A stretch of 64,000 nt of DNA from DATBRC01 sp036560485 (GTDB taxonomy: Bacteria; Pseudomonadota; Gammaproteobacteria; Burkholderiales; Burkholderiaceae_D): contig DATBRC010000048.1 of assembly GCA_036560485.1 (NCBI GenBank), positions 19,972-83,971 on the forward strand, in the 5' to 3' direction. Both the position numbers and the translations under genes were made by a program. This document shows, piece after piece, positions 52,604 through 61,793 of the stretch. The notes beneath the pieces are model-generated. The model saw only the letters and a program-made list of their open reading frames with translations. It ran no database searches and was not told where the DNA came from. How positions within the stretch are numbered: the stretch's first letter is position 1; every line of letters starts with the position of its first letter.

Positions 52604-52771
52604 TTACTTGATCTTGGTCTCTTTGTAAGCGACATGCTTGCGTGCCTTGGGATCGAACTTCATGATCTCCATTTTTTCAGGCGTGGTGCGCTTGTTTTTG
52701 GTGGTCGTGTAGAAGTGACCCGTGCCTGCGGTCGATTCCAGCTTGATTTTGTCGCGGCCTGATTTAGCCAT
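52604..52771 (-). CDS. rpmG: 50S ribosomal protein L33
   Basis: A ribosomal large-subunit protein of 55 residues, reading MAKSGRDKIKLESTAGTGHF at the start and ending HVAYKETKIK. It lacks the four zinc-ligand cysteines, so it is the C- (zinc-free) form. AAGGAAA precedes the ATG. It lies 22 bases downstream of rpmB, the usual order. Confidence 0.97.
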   Translation of the reverse strand: MAKSGRDKIKLESTAGTGHFYTTTKNKRTTPEKMEIMKFDPKARKHVAYKETKIK

Positions 52772-52793
52772 GATATTTCCTTTATTCTGCTAG

Positions 52794-53030
52794 TTAGACT
52801 TTTTCGCCGCGCGCGCGCATATCGGCCAATACGGCATCAATGCCGATTTTGTCGATTACACGCAGACCAGCGTTGGACAGGCGCAGGGAGACCCAGCGGT
52901 TTTCAGATTCAACGAAAATACGGCGATTTTGCAGGTTAGGCAAAAAGCGACGCTTCGTTTTATTGTTTGCATGGGAAACATTGTTGCCGACCATCGGCTT
53001 CTTCCCCGTGACTTGGCAAACACGTGCCAT
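52794..53030 (-). CDS. rpmB: 50S ribosomal protein L28
   Basis: A ribosomal large-subunit protein of 78 residues, the common length. It begins MARVCQVTGKKPMVGNNVSH and includes NKTKRRFLPNLQ. It has a single N-terminal Cys (zinc-free form). It is the first gene of rpmB-rpmG. An AAGGAG-like sequence upstream of ATG 53030 supports the start. Confidence 0.98.
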   Translation of the reverse strand: MARVCQVTGKKPMVGNNVSHANNKTKRRFLPNLQNRRIFVESENRWVSLRLSNAGLRVIDKIGIDAVLADMRARGEKV

Positions 53031-53173
53031 GGCTCACTCCTTAAAGATTTCCGAAATTGGAAAAAAAGAGAGTATATATAAAAAGATTAGATTTTTCAAT
53101 GACTTGTGAAAAACAACTGTGTCATGATTTATTCTTGAAATTTAACAATCTGAGGTAAATATCAATGCACTGA

Positions 53174-53848
53174 TTACAGTTGTCCGTGCTCTGCAAAAGA
53201 ATATACATGCCGCCCGGCGACAATGAAGTGATCCAATACCCTGATATCTACCAGCGCGAGTGCTTGCTTCAATGATTGTGTCAATGTTTGGTCAGCGCTG
53301 CTAGGCTCTGAAGTGCCTGAAGGATGATTATGGGCCAGCAGGATACTTGCTGCATTGTGTGCGAGTGACGCTTTAACGATTTCTCGCGGATAGACACTCG
53401 CATGAGTCAGCGTGCCGCGAAATAATTCTTCGGATGCGATCAAACGGTTTTTCACATCAAGGAAAAGCACCACAAATGACTCGTATGGTTTGCTCCCTAA
53501 AAGCAGCTGTAAATACTGCTTGACTGCTTGTGGTGAATTTAAAGTTACGCCACTTTCTAATTCTTCAGCAATCGCACGTTTGGCCAGTTCAAGCACCGCT
53601 TGCAGTTGGGCGAATTTTGCTGGTCCCAGGCCATTAAGAACGGAAAAATCAGCAAGTGAGGCTGAAAAAAGGCCGTTCAGCGAACCGAAATGTCCAACCA
53701 TATCGCGCCCTAAATCGACAGCACTTTTTCCGGTAACGCCAACACGTAAGAACACCGCCAAAAGTTCTGCGTCGGATAGAGCTTTCGGCCCATGTTTGAT
53801 CAATCGTTCACGCGGACGCTGATCTGCGGGCCAGTCAGTAATTGCCAT
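53174..53848 (-). CDS. radC: RadC-family JAB-domain protein
   Basis: A 224-residue protein of the RadC family. The N-terminal UPF0758 helical region has a helix-hairpin-helix (VLNGLGPAKFAQLQAV, about 70-85). The C-terminal MPN/JAB domain carries the metal site HNHPSGTSEPSSAD (about 170-183), with an upstream catalytic Glu in SEELFRGTL. Despite its name, a DNA-repair role is not established. It lies alone between rpmB and the FKBP gene; no operon is evident. Confidence 0.95.
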   Translation of the reverse strand: MAITDWPADQRPRERLIKHGPKALSDAELLAVFLRVGVTGKSAVDLGRDMVGHFGSLNGLFSASLADFSVLNGLGPAKFAQLQAVLELAKRAIAEELESGVTLNSPQAVKQYLQLLLGSKPYESFVVLFLDVKNRLIASEELFRGTLTHASVYPREIVKASLAHNAASILLAHNHPSGTSEPSSADQTLTQSLKQALALVDIRVLDHFIVAGRHVYSFAEHGQL

Positions 53849-53990
53849 TATGTTGAGTCGAGTAAGAGGGTTTTAGCTAATTGCGATATCAAAAATGGCT
53901 TGTTGTAATGTGCGAAGCGGCGATCAAAACGCATCCAAAGAGCGATCGTGGCTTAAAATAACAGACTATTGCCTTATTTTGGGATTTTTA

Positions 53991-54446
53991 ATGTCAAATT
54001 TGCCACAAATTAGCGTTACAGACTCGGCTTATCTCACTTTGCACTATCGTTTGGCATCAATGGATGGAAACGATATCGTCAGCACTTTTCAGGATAATCC
54101 TGCGACTTTGCAGCTTGGAACGGGACAGTTGGCTCCATTTCTTGAAGCATGTTTAGTGGGCTTGCCGGAAGGCGTGCATCAGACATTCGAGCTATCGCCG
54201 GAAAAAGCTTTTGGGCCACGTAATCCGGAGTTGATCCAATGGGTGTCCCGCGCCACACTGGATCAAAACTCACAACATGGTCAGCAATATGCAGTCGGTG
54301 ATGTTGTGGAATTTACTGCACCTGCAGGCGGACGTTTTGCCGGCGTTTTACGTGAGATGAATGCAGAGGGCGGATTATTCGACTTTAACCATCCGTTAGC
54401 AGGACAGTCTTTAAAATTCGAAGTAAAAATAATTGGCATTTTATGA
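53991..54446 (+). CDS. FKBP-type peptidyl-prolyl isomerase, SlpA-like
   Basis: A cytoplasmic prolyl isomerase of 151 residues, SlpA/FkpB size. The start at ATG 53991 (MSNLPQISVTDSAYLTLHYRL) is favoured; the open frame before it is leader. The isomerase domain has LQLGTGQLAPFLEACLVGLPEG. An inserted-flap part (LSPEKAFGPRNPELIQWVSR) marks the SlyD/SlpA branch, and the chain lacks the His-rich metal tail of SlyD. It is immediately upstream of ispH, the gene order seen in E. coli (fkpB-ispH). Confidence 0.92.
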   Translation: MSNLPQISVTDSAYLTLHYRLASMDGNDIVSTFQDNPATLQLGTGQLAPFLEACLVGLPEGVHQTFELSPEKAFGPRNPELIQWVSRATLDQNSQHGQQYAVGDVVEFTAPAGGRFAGVLREMNAEGGLFDFNHPLAGQSLKFEVKIIGIL

Positions 54447-54571
54447 GACTAAAGTTTTCGCTATGGTTCCATGTTTATACAGCAAGGTTTAAACATTGCG
54501 TTACTATGCCATTCACTAAAATGTTTTTTATTTCCAAATAAATAGCACAGAGCAGGATCGTAGGATTAAAA

Positions 54572-55516
54572 ATGGAAAACGAGATTTTATTAGCGCAGCC
54601 GCGCGGATTTTGTGCAGGTGTCGATCGTGCAATCGAAATTGTCGAACGTGCGATTGCACAATTCGGCAAACCGATTTATGTGCGTCATGAAATTGTGCAC
54701 AACGCATATGTGGTTGAAGATCTTCGCAACAAGGGCGCAATTTTTATCGAAGAATTGGACGATGTCCCGACAGGCAATATCGTCGTTTTTTCAGCGCATG
54801 GTGTTTCTAAGGCAGTGCAAGCAGAAGCTGCCGAGCGCGGACTAAAAGTATTTGATGCAACTTGTCCTTTGGTGACGAAGGTGCATATGGAAGTTGCCAA
54901 AATGCGCCGTGAAGGACGCGAGATTATCATGATCGGCCATGATGGCCATCCTGAAGTCGAAGGCACGATGGGGCAAACAGAAGAAGGAATCTATTTAGTC
55001 GAAACCCTTGATGACGTTAAAGAACTTCAGGTGAAGGATCTAACGATGCTCGCGTATGTATCGCAAACGACTTTGTCAGTCGACGATACCATCGACATCA
55101 TCAATGCGCTTAAAGATAAATTCCCCAGTATCGTTGAGCCGAAAAAGGGAGACATTTGTTATGCCACGACGAACCGTCAAGAAGCAGTGAAATTCATGGC
55201 GCCACAGGTCGATGTTGTGATTGTGGTTGGCAGTCCAAATAGTTCCAACTCGAATCGTTTGCGTGAGGTCGCACAGAAGAAAGGCACCGAAGCCTACATG
55301 GTTGACAATGCAGCGCAAATCGATCCAGCATGGTTAGAAGGTAAAGCGCGCATCGGTGTGACTGCAGGAGCCTCTGCACCGGAGGTTTTGGTGCAGGCAG
55401 TAATCAATCGTTTGAAGGAATGTGGTGCACGAAGCGTGCGGACCTTGGACGGGGTGGAGGAGTCAGTTACTTTTCCAATGCCAAAAGGGTTGGGCAGACA
55501 GCCTGCTGGAGGTTAG
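54572..55516 (+). CDS. ispH: 4-hydroxy-3-methylbut-2-enyl diphosphate reductase
   Basis: Last step of the MEP isoprenoid pathway, reducing HMBPP to IPP and DMAPP with a 4Fe-4S cluster. The 314-residue chain has all cluster cysteines: C14 in PRGFCAGVDRAI, one in FDATCPLVTKVH near 98 and one in DICYATTNRQ near 199. HMBPP-binding residues occur in HGVSK and SSNSNRLRE. TAGGA precedes the ATG. A GACAGCCT / AGGCTGTC hairpin straddles the stop codon (55497-55522) without a T-run. Confidence 0.98.
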   Translation: MENEILLAQPRGFCAGVDRAIEIVERAIAQFGKPIYVRHEIVHNAYVVEDLRNKGAIFIEELDDVPTGNIVVFSAHGVSKAVQAEAAERGLKVFDATCPLVTKVHMEVAKMRREGREIIMIGHDGHPEVEGTMGQTEEGIYLVETLDDVKELQVKDLTMLAYVSQTTLSVDDTIDIINALKDKFPSIVEPKKGDICYATTNRQEAVKFMAPQVDVVIVVGSPNSSNSNRLREVAQKKGTEAYMVDNAAQIDPAWLEGKARIGVTAGASAPEVLVQAVINRLKECGARSVRTLDGVEESVTFPMPKGLGRQPAGG

Positions 55517-55557
55517 GCTGTCAATCTGAATTTACCCAACAAATTTACCCGATATTC

Positions 55558-56328
55558 TCATTCAATATGTTTGAGCGATTTCAGGCGCTCTTTGGCAGTG
55601 CGTGCGGCTGCGGAATCCGGATATTGTGCAACTAATTCGGTCAGGGTTTTCTTCGCAGAGACTTTATCTTTGAGTTCTATATAACTGCTCGCAATGTTGA
55701 GCAAAGCTTCAGGCGCTTTCGCGCTGTCTGCGTAGTTTTTGACGACGACTTGTTGGGCAGCTATAGCGTTGTTATAGTCGTTCAGTGCATAGTAGGCATT
55801 GCCTAACAAATATTGCGCTGTCGCACCGTAAGCGGTCGATGGATAGCGACGCATAAAATCCGAGAAGGCAGTGCTCGCATTTTTATAATCACCTGCCTTG
55901 AACGAGGCAAAAGCCGCTTCATAGGCTTTTTGCTCTCCTGGCTGTACGTTCACTTGCCGGCCATCCAATGTAATCTGCTGCGGTTCCAATGCGCGCAAGC
56001 GTCTGTCGAGATCAATATAAAAATCTTTTTGACGTTGTTGAGCATTAGCCAAATCGTTGGTTAGCAACTCAATTTGACCACGCAATTTTGCAATATCCTG
56101 CCGCAATTGTTCATTCTGATTGGATAGATCGAGGATGCTGCTTTTATCCGCCTTGGTTTCTGTACGCGATTTCGAATCGCTTTCCAATGCATCCAGCCTG
56201 CTGCGAATATCCAATATCGCTTTGCGTGCTTCATTGTCGTCAAATATGCCGGCATGAGCCTGCATTGGCGCATAAGAAAAAGCGGCAAATAACGCCGCAA
56301 CAATGGTCGATTTAAAGTGGCTGTTCAT
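55558..56328 (-). CDS. cpoB: Cell division coordinator CpoB (YbgF), Tol-Pal accessory protein
   Basis: A periplasmic protein of 256 residues that links Tol-Pal activity to peptidoglycan synthesis at division in E. coli. The signal peptide is MNSHFKSTIVAALFAAFSYAPMQAHA. A trimerising coiled coil (about 45-115, LRQDIAKLRGQIELLTNDLA) and three TPR-like repeats (about 130-250, YEAAFASFKAGDYKNASTAF) follow. It is the last gene of the cluster, two bases after pal, probably translationally coupled. Confidence 0.95.
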   Translation of the reverse strand: MNSHFKSTIVAALFAAFSYAPMQAHAGIFDDNEARKAILDIRSRLDALESDSKSRTETKADKSSILDLSNQNEQLRQDIAKLRGQIELLTNDLANAQQRQKDFYIDLDRRLRALEPQQITLDGRQVNVQPGEQKAYEAAFASFKAGDYKNASTAFSDFMRRYPSTAYGATAQYLLGNAYYALNDYNNAIAAQQVVVKNYADSAKAPEALLNIASSYIELKDKVSAKKTLTELVAQYPDSAAARTAKERLKSLKHIE

Positions 56329-56330
56329 AA

Positions 56331-56903
56331 TTATTGGTAAATAATATCAGAGCGACGGTTTTCGGCCCAGGACGCTTCATTACTGCCAAGCGCTTTGGGT
56401 TTTTCTTTTCCGAATGATACCGCTTCCATTTGCGATTCGGGAACATTTAGCAATGATAACGATTTGCGAACGGCCTCTGCTCGCTTTTGGCCCAATGCGA
56501 GATTATATTCGCGGCCACCACGTTCATCTGTATTGCCCTGGATGATAATTTTTTGTCCTTTTTTTGCATTGAGGTATTTCGCATGAGCTTCAATCAAAGG
56601 CTGCGAATCATTTCTGATGGCGAAGCTATTGTAATCAAAATAGATGCTGCGCTTGGAGGGAATACCGGTCGCGTCAATCTTGGATTGGGCTGGCGGAACA
56701 ACAATTGTTTCGACAGCACGGGAATCGATGGAGGCTGCCCTTGCGCCGGATGCGTTGAGCCCATCTTTGCTGGTCGTATTTTCATTCTGCTTGGTAAGTG
56801 AACGATCTTCTATCGGCACTTTATTTCCCATAGGTGTAGAGGAGCATGCAGACAGCAAGAGTGTGCCAGAAATAATAAGAGCATTGGTCAAGGTGAGACG
56901 CAT
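56331..56903 (-). CDS. pal: Peptidoglycan-associated lipoprotein Pal
   Basis: An outer-membrane lipoprotein that binds peptidoglycan and TolB. The start at 56903 (MRLTLTNALI) has GGAG seven bases upstream; a TTG at 56915 falls within that site. The lipobox is LLLSACSS, with acylated Cys near 20. After a linker, the OmpA-like domain (about 85-190) shows IYFDYNSFAI and the peptidoglycan-binding GNTDERGGREYNLALGQKRA. It ends two bases before cpoB. Confidence 0.97.
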   Translation of the reverse strand: MRLTLTNALIISGTLLLSACSSTPMGNKVPIEDRSLTKQNENTTSKDGLNASGARAASIDSRAVETIVVPPAQSKIDATGIPSKRSIYFDYNSFAIRNDSQPLIEAHAKYLNAKKGQKIIIQGNTDERGGREYNLALGQKRAEAVRKSLSLLNVPESQMEAVSFGKEKPKALGSNEASWAENRRSDIIYQ

Positions 56904-56929
56904 TTCGTTCTCCAAATGGTGAATGGGTG

Positions 56930-58201
56930 TTATTTCATGAACGGGCCCCAGGTGGGCTCACGAATATCGCCTGACTGTGTTGTCAGGCTGTGTTTAATCT
57001 GACCATCGATCGATACGACCGCGAGCGTCCCTCGATTTGCGGTCTCGGTTGCATACATGATGTATTTGCCATTGGGGGCAAAGCTCGGCGACTCGTCTTT
57101 TACCGTGTCGGATAAACGTTGATCCTGATGGCTTGCCAAATCCAGGACATAAAGCTGGAACTGTCCTTCATGACGTGCAATGAAGGCTAACGTTTTGCCA
57201 TCCGGTGAAATGCGTGGACTGATGTTGTAGTCGCCATTGAATGTGATGCGTTGTGGCTCGCCGCCATTAGCGCTCATCCTGTAAATTTGCGGCCCGCCGC
57301 TGCGATCGCTGGTGAAATAAATACTTTGCCCATCAGGCGAATACTGTGGTTCTGTGTCGATGCTGTCCGAGTTGGTCAATCGTTGCAACCCAGTGCCATC
57401 GGCATTGATCGCATACACTTGCGTGATGCCGCTGCGTGATAGTGCTATGGCCAACTTTGAACCATCGGGTGACCAGGCAGGTGCAGAATTACTGCCTTTG
57501 TAATTTGCGACTGCGACACGTTGTCTGGTTACCAGATTCTGGATATATACAACGGGCTTTTGATTTTCAAACGAAACGTAGGCAATTTTGCTTCCATCGG
57601 GCGACCATGCCGGGGAAATGATCGGATCTTTGGATATCAAAGCGATGCTGGCCCCTTGGCCATCTGCATCCGCGACTTCGAGGTGATATTCATGGCCGGT
57701 TTTCGTGACGTAGGCGATACGTGTTGAAAAGATACCGCGTGCACCTGTCAATTTTTCATAAATATCATCGGCAATCTTATGCGCAGCTATGCGATTGGAT
57801 TGCGGTGGTACGGCTAGCCCCATGGAAGACAGCGGCATTGCCTTGGCCGTATCGAGCAATCGATATCGTGTATCGAGTCTGCCATCCGCCAATCGTTGTA
57901 CGCTGCCGACGACAAGTGCATTCGCACCGCGGGATTTCCAGTCACTGTAATTTATCGGAGTGGTTTCCGACATCACATTACCGGTGTCCATGACCTTGAA
58001 ATAGCCGCTGCGCGTCAAATCGTCCTTGATGATGGCACTGAATGGTTGCGGCGCAATTGCTTCATCTGCGAAGGAGGCAATGGCAATCGGAATTTGATTC
58101 TCGCCAACGCCGGTAATTTCAAAGCGTAGTTGCGCATGGACGACTGCACAAATTGGCAGTACAGCGAGAACGAGCAGACGGTAGAGGTTTTTAACTTGCA
58201 T
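56930..58201 (-). CDS. tolB: Tol-Pal system protein TolB
   Basis: A periplasmic protein that binds Pal and connects to TolA. It has 423 residues with signal peptide (MQVKNLYRLLVLAVLPICAVVHA). An N-terminal alpha/beta domain (about 25-165) leads to a six-bladed propeller, visible as repeated PxxSPDGxxIxFxS units (AWSPDGSKIAYVS, QYSPDGQSIYFTS, RISPDGKTLAF). It follows tolA by three bases. Confidence 0.98.
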   Translation of the reverse strand: MQVKNLYRLLVLAVLPICAVVHAQLRFEITGVGENQIPIAIASFADEAIAPQPFSAIIKDDLTRSGYFKVMDTGNVMSETTPINYSDWKSRGANALVVGSVQRLADGRLDTRYRLLDTAKAMPLSSMGLAVPPQSNRIAAHKIADDIYEKLTGARGIFSTRIAYVTKTGHEYHLEVADADGQGASIALISKDPIISPAWSPDGSKIAYVSFENQKPVVYIQNLVTRQRVAVANYKGSNSAPAWSPDGSKLAIALSRSGITQVYAINADGTGLQRLTNSDSIDTEPQYSPDGQSIYFTSDRSGGPQIYRMSANGGEPQRITFNGDYNISPRISPDGKTLAFIARHEGQFQLYVLDLASHQDQRLSDTVKDESPSFAPNGKYIMYATETANRGTLAVVSIDGQIKHSLTTQSGDIREPTWGPFMK

Positions 58202-58204
58202 GCG

Positions 58205-59035
58205 TTATTTTTCTTTAGGCTTGTGAGAAAAAGTAAAATTGGACGGGACATTACCGGATTTATCTCTTGGGAACGGCGCCGATGCTTCGATTGCGGATTT
58301 TACCGCTTCGTCGAAACCCGGTATGCCGCTGGCATGTTCCTTTTTGATCCTTTTGACATCGCCATCAGGAAAGAGTTCTACGGTGTATTCAACGGAAGGG
58401 TTATCGTGCAGGTCCGGCGGCACGGCAAATACCGTATTCCGTTTGATTTTGGCGCTGAGGATTTGCACATAAGCGGGATCGGCTTGGCTACCTTGGGTCT
58501 TTTCGGCGTCACCCGTACCACCAGTGGCGCCGCTAATGCGGCGCATTTCTTCATCGCGCACTTTTGCCCGTTGTTTTGCATCGGCTTCATCCTGCAGACG
58601 CTGTTTATCTGCCTTGGCTTTTTCAAGCGCTTTATTTTTCTTTGCCAGCGCAGCAGCTTTCTCGTTTTCGATACGTTGTTGCTCTTCTTCTTGCGCCAAT
58701 TTTTCCTGGCGTGCTTTTTCTTCCGCTTTACGCTTCCTCTGTTGTTCTAACGCGATATCCGGCTTTTCTATCGCCGGTTCAACCACGGCGGGTTTGGGTG
58801 TTTCAACAGCTGCGGGTGGCTCCGGTCTGGTTGGCTCGACAGGCACTGGAACAGGTGCAGATTCCTGGGTCTTAGGACTCCACACTTCAGCTTCGAGTGT
58901 GACCGGCGTTTGACTTTGCCACCGTATGCCAATCCAAAGCAGCGCAAATAACGCCAGATGGACTGCTGTTGCCATCGCAAGAGCCGACCAGCGGCCTGGC
59001 TCTTGTGGAATGGAATAATGTGTTGTGGCGTTCAT
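58205..59035 (-). CDS. tolA: Tol-Pal system protein TolA
   Basis: An inner-membrane protein whose long helix spans the periplasm and contacts Pal/TolB, driven by TolQR. With 276 residues it is shorter than E. coli TolA. The start at 59035 (MNATTHYSIP) is used; an upstream TTG overlaps tolR. One transmembrane segment (about 17-40, SALAMATAVHLALFALLWIG) is followed by a Pro-rich part. The charged Ala/Lys/Glu helix (about 90-170, RKRKAEEKARQEKLAQEEEQ) leads to the TolA C-terminal domain. It lies ten bases after tolR. Confidence 0.93.
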   Translation of the reverse strand: MNATTHYSIPQEPGRWSALAMATAVHLALFALLWIGIRWQSQTPVTLEAEVWSPKTQESAPVPVPVEPTRPEPPAAVETPKPAVVEPAIEKPDIALEQQRKRKAEEKARQEKLAQEEEQQRIENEKAAALAKKNKALEKAKADKQRLQDEADAKQRAKVRDEEMRRISGATGGTGDAEKTQGSQADPAYVQILSAKIKRNTVFAVPPDLHDNPSVEYTVELFPDGDVKRIKKEHASGIPGFDEAVKSAIEASAPFPRDKSGNVPSNFTFSHKPKEK

Positions 59036-59045
59036 GCTGGGAGAG

Positions 59046-59489
59046 TCACTTGGTTGCGAGCCCGACGCGGCCAATGCCAAATTTCTTTGCGTCCGATATG
59101 ACTTGAATGACTTCGTCGTACTTGATGTCTTTGTCGGCTGAAATCATCACAGCCAAATTGGGGTTGTCATCATGCAGGCTGCGCAGTCTTTTAATTAATG
59201 CAGCGTGATTCGGTGCAGTATAGTTTCGTTCTGTTTCATTTTTTTTTCCTTTGACGCTCAGTCTCGCAGCACTATCTGGTTGTAGCGTGATTTCAATATA
59301 TTCAGTCGGCGGCTGATTCGATTTTTCCGCGGTTGGAAGATTGATCACGCTAGGATTGGTGAGTGGCGCAGCGACCATGAAAATAATCAGCAATACCAGC
59401 ATGACGTCGATGTACGGAACGACGTTGATGTCGGATTTGAATTTGCGCGTGCGTCCGCCGCGCAGGGAACTTGAAAAAGAAGATGCCAT
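59046..59489 (-). CDS. tolR: Tol-Pal system protein TolR (ExbD family)
   Basis: Part of the proton-driven motor in the inner membrane. A 147-residue chain with AGGAG before its ATG. One transmembrane helix (YIDVMLVLLIIFMVAAPL, about 26-43) contains the proton-conducting Asp. The periplasmic domain ends with the typical ISADKDIKYDEVIQVISDAKKFGIGRVGLATK region, which I split here at VIQ. It is 12 bases downstream of tolQ. Confidence 0.96.
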   Translation of the reverse strand: MASSFSSSLRGGRTRKFKSDINVVPYIDVMLVLLIIFMVAAPLTNPSVINLPTAEKSNQPPTEYIEITLQPDSAARLSVKGKKNETERNYTAPNHAALIKRLRSLHDDNPNLAVMISADKDIKYDEVIQVISDAKKFGIGRVGLATK

Positions 59490-59501
59490 CAGTGTCTCCT
59501 G

Positions 59502-60206
59502 TTAGCGTGCTTGCCGTTGCAGGATATTCGAAAATTCTTCAATAAAACTTTCGAAACGAATTGCCAAGCGGTCGATGTCATGCGAATAGCGGTTAAACGC
59601 GACCACAGCAGGGATTGCGGCAAACAAACCGATTGCAGTTGCAATCAATGCTTCGGCAATACCTGGCGCTACAGCCGCCAGCGTCGCTTGCTGCACGTTT
59701 GCCAAGCCACGAAAGGCATTCATGATTCCCCACACCGTGCCGAACAAACCGACATAAGGTGAAACTGAGCCAACCGAAGCCAGGAATGCCAAGTGCGACT
59801 CCAGTGCATCCATTTCCCGCTGATAGGCAGCGCGCATCGCGCGTCGTGCGCCATCAATCAGAGAGTTGGCATCTCCGCCCGTACCTTTGCCACTTGATGA
59901 GGCTTGTGCTTTAATAAACTCATTCATGCCTGATACGAAAATCCGCTCCAAGGCTCCGGATTTCGATTTGTTTTTTTGCTGATTGGACGAGGCATTTTGA
60001 TAGAGCGTGTTCAGGTTACCCCCTGACCAAAAGTGGCGCTCGAATCTTTCCGTTTGCGACCTGGCATCGTGTATCGCGAAATATTTGCGAAAGATATAAG
60101 TCCAACTCATTACTGACACGGTAAGAAGCAATGCCAATACAAGTTGAACCAGCACAGAAGCATTGGAGATGAGGGTGATGAACGATAGGTCTTGGGTGGC
60201 GGTCAT
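59502..60206 (-). CDS. tolQ: Tol-Pal system protein TolQ (ExbB/MotA family)
   Basis: The motor subunit forming the proton channel with TolR. The 234-residue chain has three transmembrane segments: one at about 17-37 (VQLVLALLLTVSVMSWTYI) and a pair in the conserved MotA/TolQ/ExbB domain (VSPYVGLFGTVWGIMNAF, then ALIATAIGLFAAIPAVVAFN). It lies 142 bases from ybgC. Confidence 0.97.
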   Translation of the reverse strand: MTATQDLSFITLISNASVLVQLVLALLLTVSVMSWTYIFRKYFAIHDARSQTERFERHFWSGGNLNTLYQNASSNQQKNKSKSGALERIFVSGMNEFIKAQASSSGKGTGGDANSLIDGARRAMRAAYQREMDALESHLAFLASVGSVSPYVGLFGTVWGIMNAFRGLANVQQATLAAVAPGIAEALIATAIGLFAAIPAVVAFNRYSHDIDRLAIRFESFIEEFSNILQRQAR

Positions 60207-60348
60207 GGATGTGATGGATGATTTATTGATTCGTGCAATTGTATGCGTAAAAGTCGCTATTGAAGGTGCCGGGTTTTATGATTTTAGATTCACAAGGATG
60301 AGCGCCATTTATCTAGTGTTCCGTATGAGCCTGTTTAGGCAAAATTAG

Positions 60349-60768
60349 TTATTCAGAGCGTTCAATCTTAAACAAAACTTCATCAGGTATGCCACAAGGG
60401 CGCAGCCGTTTGGTATCGACGCAGCCGACCTTGATGCGTCCGGTTGTCAACAATTCTTCCTTTTCTCCAGAGACGCGCCACGCTTCTTGTTTAAAATGGA
60501 ACGAAGCACGGCCAAGCTTTTCGACAACAACGGTGAGTTTCAGTTCATCATCAAGTCTTGCCGGCGCATGATAATCGACCGTCGTGCTTTTGACGACGAA
60601 CATGACGTTATGCGACTCGGTTAGCGCTTGTAGACCTATACCGGCTGCACGAAACCATTCGGTCCGCGCTCTTTCAAAAAATTTCAAATAGTTAGCGTAG
60701 AACACGACGCCACCAGTATCGGTGTCTTCATAATAAACGCGGACTGTCCAGGTGAATGCTTGATTCAT
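60349..60768 (-). CDS. ybgC: Tol-Pal-associated acyl-CoA thioesterase YbgC
   Basis: A hotdog-fold thioesterase of 139 residues. The 4HBT-family active motif is VYYEDTDTGGVVFYANYLKF, with the catalytic Asp in TDTGG. The conserved ERARTEWFR follows. It is the first gene of the Tol-Pal cluster, as in most proteobacteria. Its substrate is debated (short-chain acyl-CoA or acyl-ACP in phospholipid metabolism). Confidence 0.95.
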   Translation of the reverse strand: MNQAFTWTVRVYYEDTDTGGVVFYANYLKFFERARTEWFRAAGIGLQALTESHNVMFVVKSTTVDYHAPARLDDELKLTVVVEKLGRASFHFKQEAWRVSGEKEELLTTGRIKVGCVDTKRLRPCGIPDEVLFKIERSE

Positions 60769-60849
60769 TTTGTTTATGCTTAATTTTTTGGCGATTGAAA
60801 TGCGCTTGTATTGGCGTTATTCCGCCGGCTATCTAGAGTAGTGATGCAG

Positions 60850-61596
60850 CTATTTCCGTGCAATCGTAAAAGGCGAAAACCCCTGACAGATTGGCATCAT
60901 CTCAATGTAATTGATATTCACATGGGATGGCAAAGTCGCGACCCAATACGCTGCCTCGGCGATATCACCTGCATTTAACGGTACTGTGCCTTCATATACT
61001 TTCGCAGCTGCTGCGTCATTGCCTTTGAATCGCACATTGGAAAATTCCGTACCTCCGGCCAAGCCTGGAGCAATGGTGGTGGCTCTAACTCCAGTTCCCA
61101 CCAAATCAGCGCGCAAATTCAGCGTGAATTGCTCAACAAAGGCTTTAGTCGCCCCGTACACATTGCCGCCAGGATATGGATGCGCCCCAGCTGTTGATCC
61201 GATATTGATGATGGTACCTTTTCCACGTGCAACCATATTGGGCAAAATCAATCTTGTCATCGTTACCAATCCCTTGCAATTGGTTTCGATCATTGTTTCC
61301 CAATCCTCCAGTGATGCTTTCTGCGCCGGGTCAATACCGAGAGCGAGTCCAGCATTGTTAATCAGGATATCGATTTCTTGCCAACTTGGGCTGAGGCTGT
61401 CCAACGCATTCTGGATGGACGTTTTGTTTGTGACGTCCATTTGAATTGGTAGAACGGAAGGGCCGAGATCCGCTGCAAGTGCCTTTAAATGATCGATACG
61501 TCTTGCAGTGGCAATGACCTTATGACCGTTATTGACAAATTTGCGCGTCATTTCGGCGCCAAAGCCTGTGCTGGCTCCGGTAATCAAGGCGATCAT
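60850..61596 (-). CDS. ydfG: NADP-dependent 3-hydroxy acid dehydrogenase, YdfG-like SDR
   Basis: A short-chain dehydrogenase of 248 residues, equal to E. coli YdfG, which oxidises L-allo-threonine and 3-hydroxy acids. It shows the cofactor motif TGASTGFG, arginines at KVIATARR for NADP, and INNAGLALG. Catalytic Ser occurs in NIGSTAG and Tyr/Lys in GGNVYGATKAFVEQF. The long family match TEFSNVRFKG makes YdfG the best name; no other SDR subfamily fits as well. It is a single gene upstream of ybgC on the same strand. Confidence 0.93.
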   Translation of the reverse strand: MIALITGASTGFGAEMTRKFVNNGHKVIATARRIDHLKALAADLGPSVLPIQMDVTNKTSIQNALDSLSPSWQEIDILINNAGLALGIDPAQKASLEDWETMIETNCKGLVTMTRLILPNMVARGKGTIINIGSTAGAHPYPGGNVYGATKAFVEQFTLNLRADLVGTGVRATTIAPGLAGGTEFSNVRFKGNDAAAAKVYEGTVPLNAGDIAEAAYWVATLPSHVNINYIEMMPICQGFSPFTIARK

Positions 61597-61749
61597 GAAG
61601 GTTTCCTTTTCTACTCATAGGTATGTGCAATCAAAATTGTAACTTAATGGCGAATTCTGGATTTGTCTTTGGAATGTTGAATGTACCGATCGGATGAAAT
61701 CTACCATGCTAGTTGGCAATTAAATGGCAAGTTATTGTTTCGACCGGCC

Positions 61750-61778
61750 TTGCTGAAATTAAGTCCTTCCCTTACAAT
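61750..61778 (+). promoter_or_regulatory. Sigma-70 promoter of glyA
   Basis: -35 box TTGCTG (61750-61755) and -10 box TACAAT (61773-61778) with 17-base spacing. Transcription would start near 61785, just before the ZTP riboswitch at 61794. Confidence 0.65.
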
Positions 61779-61793
61779 TTGGGCTCATTTCGT

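Noticed and set aside
55497..55522. Hairpin over the ispH stop codon as a terminator
   Set aside because: The 8-bp stem is perfect but no T-run follows on either strand. It is recorded only in the ispH entry.
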